Source: Massilia sp. HP4
Lineage (GTDB): Bacteria > Pseudomonadota > Gammaproteobacteria > Burkholderiales > Burkholderiaceae_D
Length of the DNA stretch: 64,000 nucleotides
Direction of reading: 5' to 3'
Assembly: GCF_005222695.1 (NCBI RefSeq)
Contig: NZ_STGG01000012.1
Coordinates: 124,001 to 188,000, forward strand
The notes under the pieces are model-generated. The model was not told the origin of the DNA, searched no databases, and worked only from the letters and a program-made list of their open reading frames with translations. Positions 18,155 to 27,261 of this stretch are shown one piece after another. The first letter of the stretch is position 1; each line of letters begins with the position of its first letter. The position numbers and the translations under genes were made by a program.

Positions 18155-18160
18155 AGTTTA
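18155..18160 (-). promoter_or_regulatory. Candidate -10 box of the ahcY promoter
   Basis: TAAACT on the minus strand would place the transcription start near 18148, exactly at the first riboswitch base. No good -35 box is visible 17 bases upstream. Confidence 0.45.
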
Positions 18161-18190
18161 GCACGCTTGAACGGCGGAAGGAACAACGCC

Positions 18191-18346
18191 GCGTAGGGTC
18201 GGCGGCTCTGCCGCCGACGCGGTGATAGTTGGCGGTCAAATCATCGGGCGCGAAATCGGCGCTGATAAAGTTGGCGGTCAAATCATGCGGCGCGCAATCG
18301 GCGCCGATAACAATCACCGCGTCGGCGGCGTAGCCGCCAACCCTAC
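18191..18346. repeat. Composite element: inverted arms flanking two 42-bp tandem repeats
   Basis: Two roughly 35-base arms (18192-18226 and 18312-18346) are inverted copies of each other with about four mismatches. Each is itself a palindrome of the GTAGGGT.GGCGGC...GCCGCCGACGCGGTGAT type. Between them are two tandem copies of a 42-base unit (18227-18268 and 18269-18310) beginning AGTTGGCGGTCAAATCAT. The element fills most of the gap between the metK stop and the ahcY promoter. Its arms are of the same family as the repeats at 15248 and 22353. It resembles a mosaic REP/BIME or a small non-autonomous element. Confidence 0.8.
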
Positions 18347-18358
18347 AGTATTGAACGC

Positions 18359-19525
18359 TTATGCCAGGCCCGCTGCAGCGCGCAGTTCGGCCGCCTTGTC
18401 GGTGCGTTCCCAGGTGAACTCTGGTTCTTCGCGGCCGAAGTGGCCGTAGGCCGCGGTCTTGGTGTAGATCGGGCGCAGCAGGTCGAGCATCTGCACGATG
18501 CCTTTCGGGCGCAGGTCGAAGTGCTCGTTGACCAGGGCCGCGATTTTGTCGTCCGGGATCACGCCGGTGCCTTCGGTGTACACGGTGATGTTGATCGGAC
18601 GCGCCACGCCGATCGCGTAGCTGACCTGCACCTGGCACTGGCGCGCCAGTCCGGCGGCGACGATGTTCTTGGCGACATAGCGTGCGGCATAGGCGGCCGA
18701 ACGGTCGACCTTGGACGGATCTTTACCCGAGAACGCACCGCCGCCGTGCGGGGCTGCGCCACCGTAGGTGTCGACGATGATCTTGCGGCCGGTCAGGCCG
18801 CAATCGCCCTGCGGGCCGCCGATGACGAAGCGGCCGGTCGGGTTGACCAGGAAGCGGGTTTTCTCCAGCCACTCGCGCGGCAGGGTCGGCTTGATGATTT
18901 CTTCGATGACGGCTTCTTCGATCTGCGAATGGGTGACGTCAGGGTGGTGCTGGGTGGACAGCACCACGGTGTCGACCGCGACCGGGCGGCCGTCGACGTA
19001 ACGCAGGGTGACCTGCGATTTCGCATCCGGACGCAACCATGGAAGGCGGCCATCCTTGCGCAGCTGCGACTGGCGCTCGACCAGGCGGTGCGCGTAATAG
19101 ATGGCGGCTGGCATCAGCTCGGGCGTTTCGTCGCAGGCGTAGCCGAACATCAGGCCCTGGTCGCCCGCGCCCTGGTCGAGGTCGATGCCGGCGCCTTCGT
19201 CCACGCCCTGGGCGATGTCTGGCGACTGCTTGTCGTAGCAGACCATGACGGCGCAGCCCTTGTAGTCGATGCCGAAATCGGTGTTATCGTAGCCGATGCG
19301 CTTGATGGTATTGCGCGCCACCGAGATGTAGTCGACGTTGGCATGCGTGGTGATCTCGCCGGCCAGCACCACCAGGCCGGTATTGCACAGGGTTTCGGCG
19401 GCAACGCGCGCGTGCGGGTCTTGCTCGAAGATGGCGTCGAGGATGGCGTCGGAAATCTGGTCAGCGACCTTGTCCGGGTGGCCTTCGGAGACGGATTCGG
19501 AAGTAAAGAGGTAGTCGTTCGACAT
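18359..19525 (-). CDS. metK: S-adenosylmethionine synthetase
   Basis: The 388-residue enzyme makes S-adenosylmethionine from methionine and ATP. Family signatures are [17 protein letters not shown] at the N-terminus, [12 protein letters not shown] near residue 120, the ATP-binding [14 protein letters not shown], and [19 protein letters not shown]. The ATG at 19525 ([11 protein letters not shown]) fits the usual length; an upstream in-frame extension is not conserved in the family. It is divergent from the lipid A acyltransferases, with a 198-base gap, and feeds the same cycle as ahcY and metF downstream. Confidence 0.97.
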   Translation of the reverse strand: MSNDYLFTSESVSEGHPDKVADQISDAILDAIFEQDPHARVAAETLCNTGLVVLAGEITTHANVDYISVARNTIKRIGYDNTDFGIDYKGCAVMVCYDKQSPDIAQGVDEGAGIDLDQGAGDQGLMFGYACDETPELMPAAIYYAHRLVERQSQLRKDGRLPWLRPDAKSQVTLRYVDGRPVAVDTVVLSTQHHPDVTHSQIEEAVIEEIIKPTLPREWLEKTRFLVNPTGRFVIGGPQGDCGLTGRKIIVDTYGGAAPHGGGAFSGKDPSKVDRSAAYAARYVAKNIVAAGLARQCQVQVSYAIGVARPINITVYTEGTGVIPDDKIAALVNEHFDLRPKGIVQMLDLLRPIYTKTAAYGHFGREEPEFTWERTDKAAELRAAAGLA

Positions 19526-19723
19526 GTAGGCTCCAGTTACTGTGTACATGAATTGCCGCAGCAAACTGTTGCCTGCGACGCTTTAGCGAAATTTATATTC
19601 CGCTTCGCAAGTTGTCTGTTAACTCGGCGGATCCAGCATAAAGTGGTATTTTACGCTTCCTTGGAATTTTGGTGTGGAAACGCACGCGCTTATGCTGATG
19701 CGCTTCGACACCCATCAATCGAC

Positions 19724-20575
19724 ATGCTAGTAGTAATTTTCCGAATATTATCTGTTTTCCCCTTGTCCTTCTTGCACGCGCTCGGCGCAGCGCTGGGCTG
19801 GCTGGTGTATTGGCTGTCGCCGTCGTACAAGCGCCGGCTGCGCGCCAACCTGGCCCAGGCCGGCTATGACGGGCATTGGAAACAGGCCGTTTCCGAAGCC
19901 GGCAAGGCCGCGATCGAGCTCGCCTTCGTGTGGTGCGCCAAGCCGGAACGGGTTGCCAGGCATGCCACGGTGGAAAACTGGGAACTGGTCCAGGAAAAAC
20001 TCGACGCCGGCCGCGGCATTGTGTTCCTGACGCCACACCTGGGCTGCTTCGAAATGACGGCGCAGCAAATCGCGCTCAAGACCGCGTTGACGGTCATGTA
20101 TCGTCCGCCGCGCAAGGATGCACTCCGGCCGCTGGTCGAAGGCGCGCGTGCGCGCCACAACCTGCTCCTGGCGCCGGCCAACCTGTCCGGCGTGCGCATC
20201 CTGGCCAAGACGCTCAAGAGCGGCCAGCCGATCGGCTTGTTGCCCGACCAGGTGCCGCAGGAAGGCGAAGGCGTGTGGGCGCCTTTCTTCGGCCGCAACG
20301 CCTATACGATGACCCTGCCGGCCAAGCTGGCCCAGCTGGGCAAGGCCGACATCCTGCTGGTGTATGCAGAACGCCGTCCTCGCGGCGCCGGCTATATCGT
20401 GCGCTTCGTCCCCTTCGATGGCGATCTGGGCGGCAGCGCGGCCGAGCAGGCGGCGGCGATCAACCGCGCCATGGAGCAGCTGATCGCTCGTGCGCCGGCC
20501 CAATATTTCTGGAGCTATAACCGCTACAAGCAGCCGGACGGCGTGGCCGGACCCGACAGCGAGGTCCCGGCATGA
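19724..20575 (+). CDS. LpxL/HtrB-type lipid A acyltransferase (first of two)
   Basis: The 283-residue inner-membrane enzyme should transfer a secondary acyl chain to lipid A. It has an N-terminal membrane anchor (residues 1-27). The catalytic HX4E motif is in TPHLGCFEM, near residue 105, with the partner segments VMYRPPR, LLPDQVPQEGEGVWAPFFGR and YFWSYNRYK. The ATG at 19724 gives the usual family length; the very long open reading frame extending left overlaps metK antisense and is not real. The stop overlaps the start of the second acyltransferase by four bases (ATGA), so they are translated together. Confidence 0.9.
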   Translation: MLVVIFRILSVFPLSFLHALGAALGWLVYWLSPSYKRRLRANLAQAGYDGHWKQAVSEAGKAAIELAFVWCAKPERVARHATVENWELVQEKLDAGRGIVFLTPHLGCFEMTAQQIALKTALTVMYRPPRKDALRPLVEGARARHNLLLAPANLSGVRILAKTLKSGQPIGLLPDQVPQEGEGVWAPFFGRNAYTMTLPAKLAQLGKADILLVYAERRPRGAGYIVRFVPFDGDLGGSAAEQAAAINRAMEQLIARAPAQYFWSYNRYKQPDGVAGPDSEVPA

Positions 20576-21435
20576 GGCTCTTGCTCGGTGTACTGTGGCT
20601 GCTGCATTTCCTGCCGCTGCCCATCCTGGGCCGCATCGGCGAAGCGATCGGCAGCCTGATGTTCGTGATCATGGGCCGGCGGCGCCATATCGCGCTGACC
20701 AACCTGCGCCTGACCATGCCCGAACTCGACGAAGCGGCGCGGCGCGACATCGCGCGCCGCCATTTCCGTGCCTACGCGCGCAGTATCGTCGAGCGCTCGA
20801 TCCTGTGGTGGGCGCCCGAGGAGCGGGTGCGCAGCCTGATCCAGGTCGAGCCGGCGGTGCCGCAGGCCGAGATGGAAGCCGGCCCCACGATCCTGCTGTG
20901 CCCGCACTTCGTGTGCCTGGACGTGGCCGGCGTCGCCTCGCGCGTGATCCCGGTGTGCAGCATGTATGTGCCGCAGAAAAACGAAGCCTTCGACCGCCTG
21001 CTGCGCCACGGCCGCGAACGCTACGGCCCGGTGCGGCTGGTGACACGCAAGGAAGGCATCAAGCCGATCCTGCGCGCGCTGCGCGACGGCCTGCCCTATT
21101 TCATGCTGCCGGACATGGATTTCGGCGAGAAGGATGCCGAGTTCGTGCCCTTCTTCGGCGTGCAGGCGGCGACCCTGACGGCGCTGGGCCGCATCGCCGC
21201 GACCACCGGCGCCAAGGTGATCCCGGTGATCGCCACCTATCTGCCGAACTACCAGGGCTGGCGCGTGCGCTTCTACCCTGCGTGGGAAAATTATCCGGGC
21301 GACGATATGGTCGAAGCGACCCGCCGCATGAACGCCTTCATCGAGGAGCGCGTGCGCGAGGCGCCGGAACAATACTTCTGGACCCACAAGCGTTTCAAGA
21401 CCCGTCCGCCGGGCGAACCTTCGCTGTATGATTAA
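20572..21435 (+). CDS. LpxL/HtrB-type lipid A acyltransferase (second of two)
   Basis: The 287-residue paralogue has the same layout: N-terminal hydrophobic anchor, HX4D motif in CPHFVCLD near residue 108, MLPDMDFGEKDAEFVPFFG, and the C-terminal YFWTHKRFKTRP. The two proteins differ in the acidic residue of the catalytic motif (E in the first, D here), so they probably add different acyl chains or act at different positions of lipid A (inference). It starts inside the end of the first gene and ends 3 bases before dapF, making one transcription unit. Confidence 0.9.
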   Translation: MRLLLGVLWLLHFLPLPILGRIGEAIGSLMFVIMGRRRHIALTNLRLTMPELDEAARRDIARRHFRAYARSIVERSILWWAPEERVRSLIQVEPAVPQAEMEAGPTILLCPHFVCLDVAGVASRVIPVCSMYVPQKNEAFDRLLRHGRERYGPVRLVTRKEGIKPILRALRDGLPYFMLPDMDFGEKDAEFVPFFGVQAATLTALGRIAATTGAKVIPVIATYLPNYQGWRVRFYPAWENYPGDDMVEATRRMNAFIEERVREAPEQYFWTHKRFKTRPPGEPSLYD

Positions 21436-21438
21436 TCT

Positions 21439-22299
21439 ATGAAATTGAAATTCACCAAGATGCACGGCGCCGGCAACGACTTCGTCGTGATCGATGCCAT
21501 CAACCAGCCGATCGACGTCGATGGCATGCAGGCCGATCAATGGCAGCGCCTGGCCGACCGCCGCTTCGGCATCGGCGCCGACCAGATCCTGGTCGTCGAG
21601 CGCCCGAACCAGGACGGCGTGGACTTCCGCTACCGCATCTTCAACAACGATGGCAGCGAAGTCGAGCAATGCGGCAACGGCTCGCGCGCCTTCGTCCGCT
21701 TCGTGCTCGAGCAAGGCCTGACCCGCGAGCGCAGCATCCGCGTGCAAACCATGTCGGGCATCATCAACCCGCGCCTGGAAGACGATGGCAGCGTGACGGT
21801 GGACATGGGCGCCCCGCGCCTCGATCCCGCCGAGGTGCCGTTCGACAGCGCTGGCCTGAACGGCAAGCCCGAGGGTGAGGACACGCTGTGGCCCTTGCCG
21901 GTTGGCGGCGAGGCGGTGCAGATCTCGGTGGTTTCGATGGGCAATCCGCATGCGGTGCAGGTCGTGCACAACGTCGACACCGCGCAGGTGGAACAGACCG
22001 GCCCGCTGATCGAACACCATGAGCGCTTTGTAAAGCGCGTCAACGCCGGCTATATGCAGGTGGTCGACCGCCATCATATTCGCCTGCGCGTGCATGAACG
22101 CGGCGCCGGCGAGACGCTGGCCTGCGGCACCGGCGCCTGCGCGGCGGTGGTGGCAGGTATTCGGCGCGGCCTGCTCGATTCGCCGGTGCGCGTATCGGCC
22201 CGTGGGGGCGAACTCAGCATCGCCTGGGCGGGGCCGGGTCAATCGGTCTACCTCAGCGGACCGGCGGTGTCGGTATTCGAGGGCGACATCGAGATCTGA
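21439..22299 (+). CDS. dapF: Diaminopimelate epimerase
   Basis: The 286-residue enzyme interconverts LL- and meso-diaminopimelate, giving the peptidoglycan cross-linking residue and the lysine precursor. The family start [13 protein letters not shown] is present. Both catalytic cysteines are there: one in [10 protein letters not shown] near residue 77 and one in [12 protein letters not shown] near residue 230. It follows the acyltransferase pair by 3 bases and is closed by a strong terminator at 22321, linking lipid A and peptidoglycan synthesis in one unit. Confidence 0.96.
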   Translation: MKLKFTKMHGAGNDFVVIDAINQPIDVDGMQADQWQRLADRRFGIGADQILVVERPNQDGVDFRYRIFNNDGSEVEQCGNGSRAFVRFVLEQGLTRERSIRVQTMSGIINPRLEDDGSVTVDMGAPRLDPAEVPFDSAGLNGKPEGEDTLWPLPVGGEAVQISVVSMGNPHAVQVVHNVDTAQVEQTGPLIEHHERFVKRVNAGYMQVVDRHHIRLRVHERGAGETLACGTGACAAVVAGIRRGLLDSPVRVSARGGELSIAWAGPGQSVYLSGPAVSVFEGDIEI

Positions 22300-22320
22300 C
22301 GCAGCCGATCTCGCATTCGG

Positions 22321-22341
22321 GGGCGCAGCGGCGCCCTTTTT
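22321..22341 (+). terminator. Rho-independent terminator after dapF
   Basis: A 6-bp GC stem GGGCGC/GCGCCC with a 4-base loop is followed by TTTTT. It lies 22 bases past the dapF stop. Confidence 0.85.
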
Positions 22342-22352
22342 CTTTTCTGCCT

Positions 22353-22389
22353 GCGTAGGGTGGAAGGGTCTGCCTTCCACGCGTTCAAG
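22353..22389. repeat. Palindromic GTAGGGT...ACGCGTTCAAG repeat
   Basis: A hairpin-forming copy (GTGGAAGG / CCTTCCAC core) framed by GCGTAGG and ACGCGTTCAAG. The frame matches the right half of the 15248-15310 palindrome, but the inner stem differs in sequence while keeping pairing. It lies between the convergent dapF and Sel1-repeat genes. Confidence 0.7.
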
Positions 22390-22445
22390 TCACCTATGTG
22401 CAGCAACCATTCATGTTCCAGTTGGCGCCTTCCACGCCTCGGCGC

Positions 22446-24095
22446 TCATGCAGCCAGCTCGATGTCGCCCCCGCCATCGTCGTCGTTGCCGGGCATCGCC
22501 ACATTGAGCAGGGTGCGCAACCGGTACAGGCGCTGCCGGTAGTTTCCTTCAGGCCCGGTCGGGCCGCAGTCGACCTGTTCGAACAGGCGCACGATGCGGT
22601 CCAGCGCCTCGCGCTGCTGCGTCGATTCGACCATCACCAGCCGCCGCTTGCTGCGGCCGTAGCTGGCGCGGATGTCGATGACCAGGCAATGGCCCTGGTC
22701 GGCGGCGCCCACGTCGAGCAACAGCGCCTCGGCGCGCGAGAGATCGAACAGCGCCGCCAGCTCGATGCGCGCGGCCAGCAGCGGATGCGCCGCCAGCGCG
22801 TCGGCGTGGCTGGCCAGCAGCCGGCCGGTCTCGGTATACGGCGCGCTGGCGGCGCGCGGCGCGATCTTGCGCAACAGTTCCACGGCCTCTGGGGAGCCCT
22901 GGGCCGCCGCCTTCTGCAACCAGTACACGGCGCGCACGTCGTTGCTCTCGTTTTCGCGGCGCGCGCGCCAGGCATTGTGGCCGCACTCGAGCTGGGCGTC
23001 GCGGTATCCCATCTCGGCGGCCCGTTCCAGGTAGCGCTGGGCGTCGGCCACGTTTCGCTGCGAAAACTCGGGCTTGATATAGATGCGCGACAGCGCATAC
23101 CAGGCCTCGGCCAGGCCTTGCTCTCCCGCCAGCGTGAGCCAGCGGATCGCCTTCTTGAAATTGGCCACCGGGGCGCTGCCCGCCTGGGCATTGACCGGGC
23201 AAGCGCCGCTGGCGCAACGCCGGCCGTCGACCCGCATGCGCGCATGGCGCAGGCCCAGCGCCAGCTGGGCGTGGCAGTCGTGCTCGGCCGCGGCGAGTTC
23301 CCAGAACACGGCCGGTTCGCCCGGCCGGCAGACCGCGGCCACGGCGCCGGCGTCCAGTGCCGGCAGGCCGCTCACGCCGTCGAGCGCCGGATCGAGCAGA
23401 CGCGCGCAGCACGACAGCAGCGTGATCTCGTCGGGTGCGAAACGGCGCATCTCGCCCTGTTCGCCGCGCTCGTTCACCAGCGCGCGTGCCTGCGGCAAGG
23501 CGCGGCCAAGGTAGTCGTCCCAGCGCCGCGCCGCCCAAGCCGCGTCGAGGGCGGCGTATTGCGCGCTGCCGGCGCCAGGCTGGCGCCCGTCGGGGTCAGG
23601 CGAACGCGCTGGCGTGCGCCCGGTGGCGCCTGGCGTGTCGGCCTTGGGCGCCGGCGCCCGCGTTGCAGGCTGGGTTTGCTTACCCTGGCGTTGCGACAGC
23701 ATCCACTGCGCATGCTGGAAACCCGCGCGCGCCGCGTCCTCGAGCGCCCGCACCGCCTTCGGCTGCTGCTGGGCCGCCGCCGGCGCTGCATCGAGCACCA
23801 GCTGGGCGAATACCAGGCCGGCATGCAGGCTGCCGTCGTCGTAGGCGCGCTCGTACCACTGGGCGACTGCGGCTGCGTTGCGCTGAGCTAGTTCAAGAGG
23901 AATATGGTTGCCGATCAACTGCCATGCTGGTGGACAGTCTTGCCGGGCCGCACGTTCGAGCCAGTGCAGGGCCGTCGGCAGGCTCTGCGGGAGTCCGGCG
24001 CTGCCGAACAAATACAGCTTGCCCAGCTCCAGCTGGGCCGCCACCTGCCCGGCGCGGGCGTTGCGAATGATCGCCAGTTCTTCGCGGTTAGCCAT
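22446..24095 (-). CDS. Sel1-repeat (TPR-like) protein
   Basis: The 549-residue protein contains Sel1-type repeats, short helical pairs that scaffold protein contacts. One set is near the N-terminus (AAQLELGKLYLFG, ALHWLERAARQ, AVAQWYERAYDDGSLHAGLVFAQL). Another lies in the middle (AIRWLTLAGEQGLAEAWYALSRIY, AQRYLERAAEMGYRDAQLECG, AVYWLQKAAAQGSPEAVELL). They are separated by a Pro/Ala/Gly-rich linker. The last 120 residues are not repeat-like. There is no signal peptide, so it is probably cytoplasmic. The ATG at 24095 is used; the frame stays open upstream and an ATG further out cannot be excluded. Its partner is unknown. Confidence 0.75.
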   Translation of the reverse strand: MANREELAIIRNARAGQVAAQLELGKLYLFGSAGLPQSLPTALHWLERAARQDCPPAWQLIGNHIPLELAQRNAAAVAQWYERAYDDGSLHAGLVFAQLVLDAAPAAAQQQPKAVRALEDAARAGFQHAQWMLSQRQGKQTQPATRAPAPKADTPGATGRTPARSPDPDGRQPGAGSAQYAALDAAWAARRWDDYLGRALPQARALVNERGEQGEMRRFAPDEITLLSCCARLLDPALDGVSGLPALDAGAVAAVCRPGEPAVFWELAAAEHDCHAQLALGLRHARMRVDGRRCASGACPVNAQAGSAPVANFKKAIRWLTLAGEQGLAEAWYALSRIYIKPEFSQRNVADAQRYLERAAEMGYRDAQLECGHNAWRARRENESNDVRAVYWLQKAAAQGSPEAVELLRKIAPRAASAPYTETGRLLASHADALAAHPLLAARIELAALFDLSRAEALLLDVGAADQGHCLVIDIRASYGRSKRRLVMVESTQQREALDRIVRLFEQVDCGPTGPEGNYRQRLYRLRTLLNVAMPGNDDDGGGDIELAA

Positions 24096-24607
24096 CGTTG
24101 GAATACAGTAAAAAAGTGAATCGGCAACACGCAACGGCGACGGCATGACGACCGGTCTGCCCCAAGGCGCACCGGCCTGGCGAGCTTGCCAATATACAAG
24201 GTATTGACAAGCCCTGTCGTCCCCCGTGTGTAGAGGCCAAAGTCTAAGCCGCGGACACCAGCGATTCGATTCGATTCTGGGCTGAGTTGAGCCGGCGCAA
24301 AGCAGAGTCAAACGGATGAAACCGGCCCTGCTGGACGCACATCAAGGGCTAGCGCTCGTGGCCGCCTTACCGAGAAACGCCGTCATTCCTGTCCCGGATG
24401 CGAAAAACCCGGGATTTGTTACACGCATGATGAAGCGCGTTTCAAAAATACAACAGCACAATTGGATTTATTGGCGATCTACCAAGCCTGCCGCTGATAA
24501 TCGACCGAATAGCTGGTCCTGAAGTTTGAAACAATCAAGGTGACGAAGCGGCGTCCGTCTTGCCAACGGGCCGATTGCACGCGTTATCCTGATGCGGGGA
24601 AAAATCG
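24096..24607. other. 512-base intergenic region between the divergent Sel1 protein and porin genes
   Basis: No convincing gene is present. A minus-strand TATATT (24191-24196) with ACGACA 17 bases upstream is a weak candidate promoter for the Sel1-repeat gene. The part near the porin is A/T-richer than the coding DNA, as expected for a porin promoter/leader, but I cannot place boxes with confidence. A 68-codon open frame at 24316-24522 shows no recognisable protein and was not called. Confidence 0.5.
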
Positions 24608-25657
24608 ATGAAGAAATCCCTCCTGGCCGTCGCACTGCTTGGTGCTTGCGCCGGTGCGGCCCATGCGCAGGGTTCGGTGCAAGTCTACGGCAACCTCGAT
24701 GCCGGCATCGTCAAGCGCAGCGGCCAGGACGTGAGCATCGGCAAGCGCGCCGCCAATACCCTTGGCTTTCGCGGCACCGAAGACCTGGGCAATGGTTTCA
24801 AGGCCCTGTTCCACATTGAGATGCGGTACGAGCCGGATACCGGCAGCAGCGAAGTCGGCCCCGATGGCAACCGGCGCGCGCTGTTCCAGGGCCAGAGCCG
24901 GGTCGGCCTGCAGGGCGGCTTCGGCACGCTGCGCATCGGCCGCGGCCTGACCCCGTTCCACGAAACCATCGGCAACTTCGAACCCTTTCATGCGATCCCG
25001 ACCGAGGGCGGCTTCCATACCGATCTGAGCGTCGCCGGCTACAGCTCGCAGCCGCTCGATCCGGTAGGCGCTTCCGGCAACCGCTGGTCGAACGCCGTCT
25101 GGTACAACTCGCCGGTCGTCAATGGCTTCCAGCTCAATACCGCGCTCGCGACCAAGGAAAGCAATGGCGGCGTCGCCATCATCGGCCGCGGCAGCGCCGG
25201 TGCGCCGCAATACCCGGCCGGCGCCGAAGCGTCGGCCAATCCGTTCTCGGTCTCGGCCACCTACAGCCACGGCCCGGCCGCCCTGATGGCGGCATATGAG
25301 CGCAATGCGATCGAATCGAAGGTCTGGTCGGTCGGCGCCTCGGTCCAGGCCACCCCTGGGCTCAAGCTCATGGGCACGTTCACCCGGCTCGACGAAGACC
25401 ATACCCGCCTGCTCAATACGGACACCCGGTCGTGGGTGCTGGGCGCCAACTACACCTTCGGTCCTGGCAAATTTTTAGCGGGCTATGGCCAGAAAGACAG
25501 CGACGGACTGGAGAAGGTCAGGCAATTGTCGCTGGGGTATGAATACAGCCTGTCCAAACGCACCTATCTCTATATTGACGCCTCGCGCAAGAAGGGACTG
25601 CGGAACAATCCGGCCACGGTCAACCAGTACGACATCGGCATCCACCACACGTTCTGA
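24608..25657 (+). CDS. Gram-negative porin, Burkholderiales type
   Basis: The 349-residue outer-membrane protein has a signal peptide of about 20 residues (cleavage after AAHA). The typical mature start SVQVYGNLDAGIV follows, then alternating beta strands of a 16-stranded barrel (GTEDLGNGFKALFHIE, FGTLRIGRGLTPF, YSLSKRTYLYIDASRK). It ends in phenylalanine (HHTF), the signal recognised by the Bam assembly machine. It forms a trimeric channel for small solutes. A second porin follows at 25865; the two share the signal peptide and opening strand but differ in length. Confidence 0.92.
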   Translation: MKKSLLAVALLGACAGAAHAQGSVQVYGNLDAGIVKRSGQDVSIGKRAANTLGFRGTEDLGNGFKALFHIEMRYEPDTGSSEVGPDGNRRALFQGQSRVGLQGGFGTLRIGRGLTPFHETIGNFEPFHAIPTEGGFHTDLSVAGYSSQPLDPVGASGNRWSNAVWYNSPVVNGFQLNTALATKESNGGVAIIGRGSAGAPQYPAGAEASANPFSVSATYSHGPAALMAAYERNAIESKVWSVGASVQATPGLKLMGTFTRLDEDHTRLLNTDTRSWVLGANYTFGPGKFLAGYGQKDSDGLEKVRQLSLGYEYSLSKRTYLYIDASRKKGLRNNPATVNQYDIGIHHTF

Positions 25658-25864
25658 CGCCAGGTTTTTCTCTCATCCTTCCTGCATGGACGCTCCCGGG
25701 AACAGGCCGGAAACGCAGCTTATTGCCCGTTCATGTCGTGTTTTCACAACGACATCTCCTCCTCTGCGATTTCGCGAACGAGCGTTCTGTACAGTGCGCA
25801 AGGGCAATGGCATATTGGAGAAGCGAGCTCATGCATCGCCCCAAGAAAATAATATGGAGACACG

Positions 25865-27145
25865 ATGAAGAAAAGCCTGATCGCCGCCCTGCTCGGCGCT
25901 ACGTTTGCATGCTCCGCCCTGGCCCAGACCAGCGTCCAGATCTACGGCATCGCCGATGCCGGCGTGATGTGGCAAAAAGGCGGACCGACCAAGGTCTATA
26001 GTGGCGGTGCCGATGGCTCCCGCCTCGGTATCCGGGGCAGCGAAGACCTGGGCAACGGCTACAAGGCCATCTTCAATCTCGAGGCCCGGGTCGAACTCGA
26101 CAACGGCTCGCAGCAGCCGGCCCTGATGAACGATAATCCCGGCCGCTACCTGCTGCGCGGCATGGAACAGATTCCGCAAGCCATCCGCGACCGCCTGCAG
26201 GCGACGATCCAACCGCCGGGCGCACCGGCCGTCAACCAGGAAAAAGCCCTGTTCGACCGCACCGCGATGGTCGGCCTGATCACCCCGATCGGCGCCATCA
26301 TGCTGGGCCGCATGTACACCCCGGGCTACGAGGTGTTCAATATGGCCGACGCCTTCGAATCGGGCACCGCCGGCACCTGGGGCCACGTCACGGGAGGCAC
26401 CGCCGGCTTCACCGCCCTGGGCGCCGACATCCGCTCGCAAGAGGCGATCCAGTACCGTATCGCCCTGCCGAACGGCCTGGGCGGCTCGGTGATGTATGGC
26501 GCGCGCAATTCCGGCTACCTCGGCCGCTACAAGAAATTCCGCGCCGGTGCCATCACCTACAAGGCCAACGGCTTCGATGTCGGCGTCGGCTACAACCACG
26601 GCTACGACCTCCAGAACCGTCCGAGCCTGCGCACCCTGACGGTGGGCGGCTCCTATACCCTGGGCGAGAGCTGGAAATTCTTCGCCGGCTTCCACAGCCA
26701 GCGCAACCAGAATTCCGCGCTGCTGCCGGACTATTTGGGCGGCTGGGACCAGGCGGTGGTACCGGCGCTGGTCGCGCAAGGCATTCCGGTTCCGGTCCAG
26801 CAGGGCCTGCGCGCGATCTTCGCGACCAACATCAGCGCCAACACCCAGCAGGACGCCAACAGCTACCAGGTCGGCGCACATTACAAGATCGGCAACGGCC
26901 GCATCGTGGCCTCGTACGCGCACCAGAACGACCGCACGGCATCGAACAGCGACGCCAACCTGTATGCGGTCGGCTACAACTATTACCTGTCCAAGCGTAC
27001 CGACCTGTACACGGCGCTGGCCTTCATCAAGAACGACAACGAGGCGCAGTATTCGCCGGGCACCTCGGGCAACCCGGGCGGCTTCACCGAAGCGCCGGGC
27101 GCCGACGGCCGCGCCCTGCAGATGGGCATCCGTCACCGCTTCTGA
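25865..27145 (+). CDS. Gram-negative porin, longer paralogue
   Basis: The 426-residue porin has a signal peptide (cleavage after SALA) and the mature start SVQIYGIADAGVM. Barrel strands follow (GSEDLGNGYKAIFNLEAR, GAIMLGRMYTPGYEVF, YYLSKRTDLYTALAFI) and the final residues are RHRF. It is about 75 residues longer than the upstream porin, mainly through inserts near residues 75-130 (a long loop with NDNPGRYLLRG and the following proline-rich part) and 280-325. Such inserts usually are extracellular loops and may narrow or gate the pore. GGAG lies 5 bases before the ATG. A terminator follows. Confidence 0.92.
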   Translation: MKKSLIAALLGATFACSALAQTSVQIYGIADAGVMWQKGGPTKVYSGGADGSRLGIRGSEDLGNGYKAIFNLEARVELDNGSQQPALMNDNPGRYLLRGMEQIPQAIRDRLQATIQPPGAPAVNQEKALFDRTAMVGLITPIGAIMLGRMYTPGYEVFNMADAFESGTAGTWGHVTGGTAGFTALGADIRSQEAIQYRIALPNGLGGSVMYGARNSGYLGRYKKFRAGAITYKANGFDVGVGYNHGYDLQNRPSLRTLTVGGSYTLGESWKFFAGFHSQRNQNSALLPDYLGGWDQAVVPALVAQGIPVPVQQGLRAIFATNISANTQQDANSYQVGAHYKIGNGRIVASYAHQNDRTASNSDANLYAVGYNYYLSKRTDLYTALAFIKNDNEAQYSPGTSGNPGGFTEAPGADGRALQMGIRHRF

Positions 27146-27164
27146 CGGCTTTCGGGCACGATCG

Positions 27165-27187
27165 AGACGCCTTCGGGCGTCTTTTTT
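27165..27187 (+). terminator. Rho-independent terminator after the second porin
   Basis: A 7-bp stem AGACGCC/GGCGTCT with a TTCG loop is followed by a run of six T, 20 bases past the stop. Confidence 0.9.
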
Positions 27188-27261
27188 GTTATATCTTAAA
27201 ACTTCGGCACCATGCCCGCGTCGGGTAAAATGCTTCGATTCTTTCCACCACCCAATTCCCC

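Noticed and set aside
18440-19723. Long N-terminal extension of the first lipid A acyltransferase
   Set aside because: It lies antisense to metK and is not protein-like; the ATG at 19724 gives the normal enzyme length.
24316-24522. 68-codon open frame before the first porin
   Set aside because: No ribosome-binding site, no recognisable protein, and it lies in the expected regulatory region.
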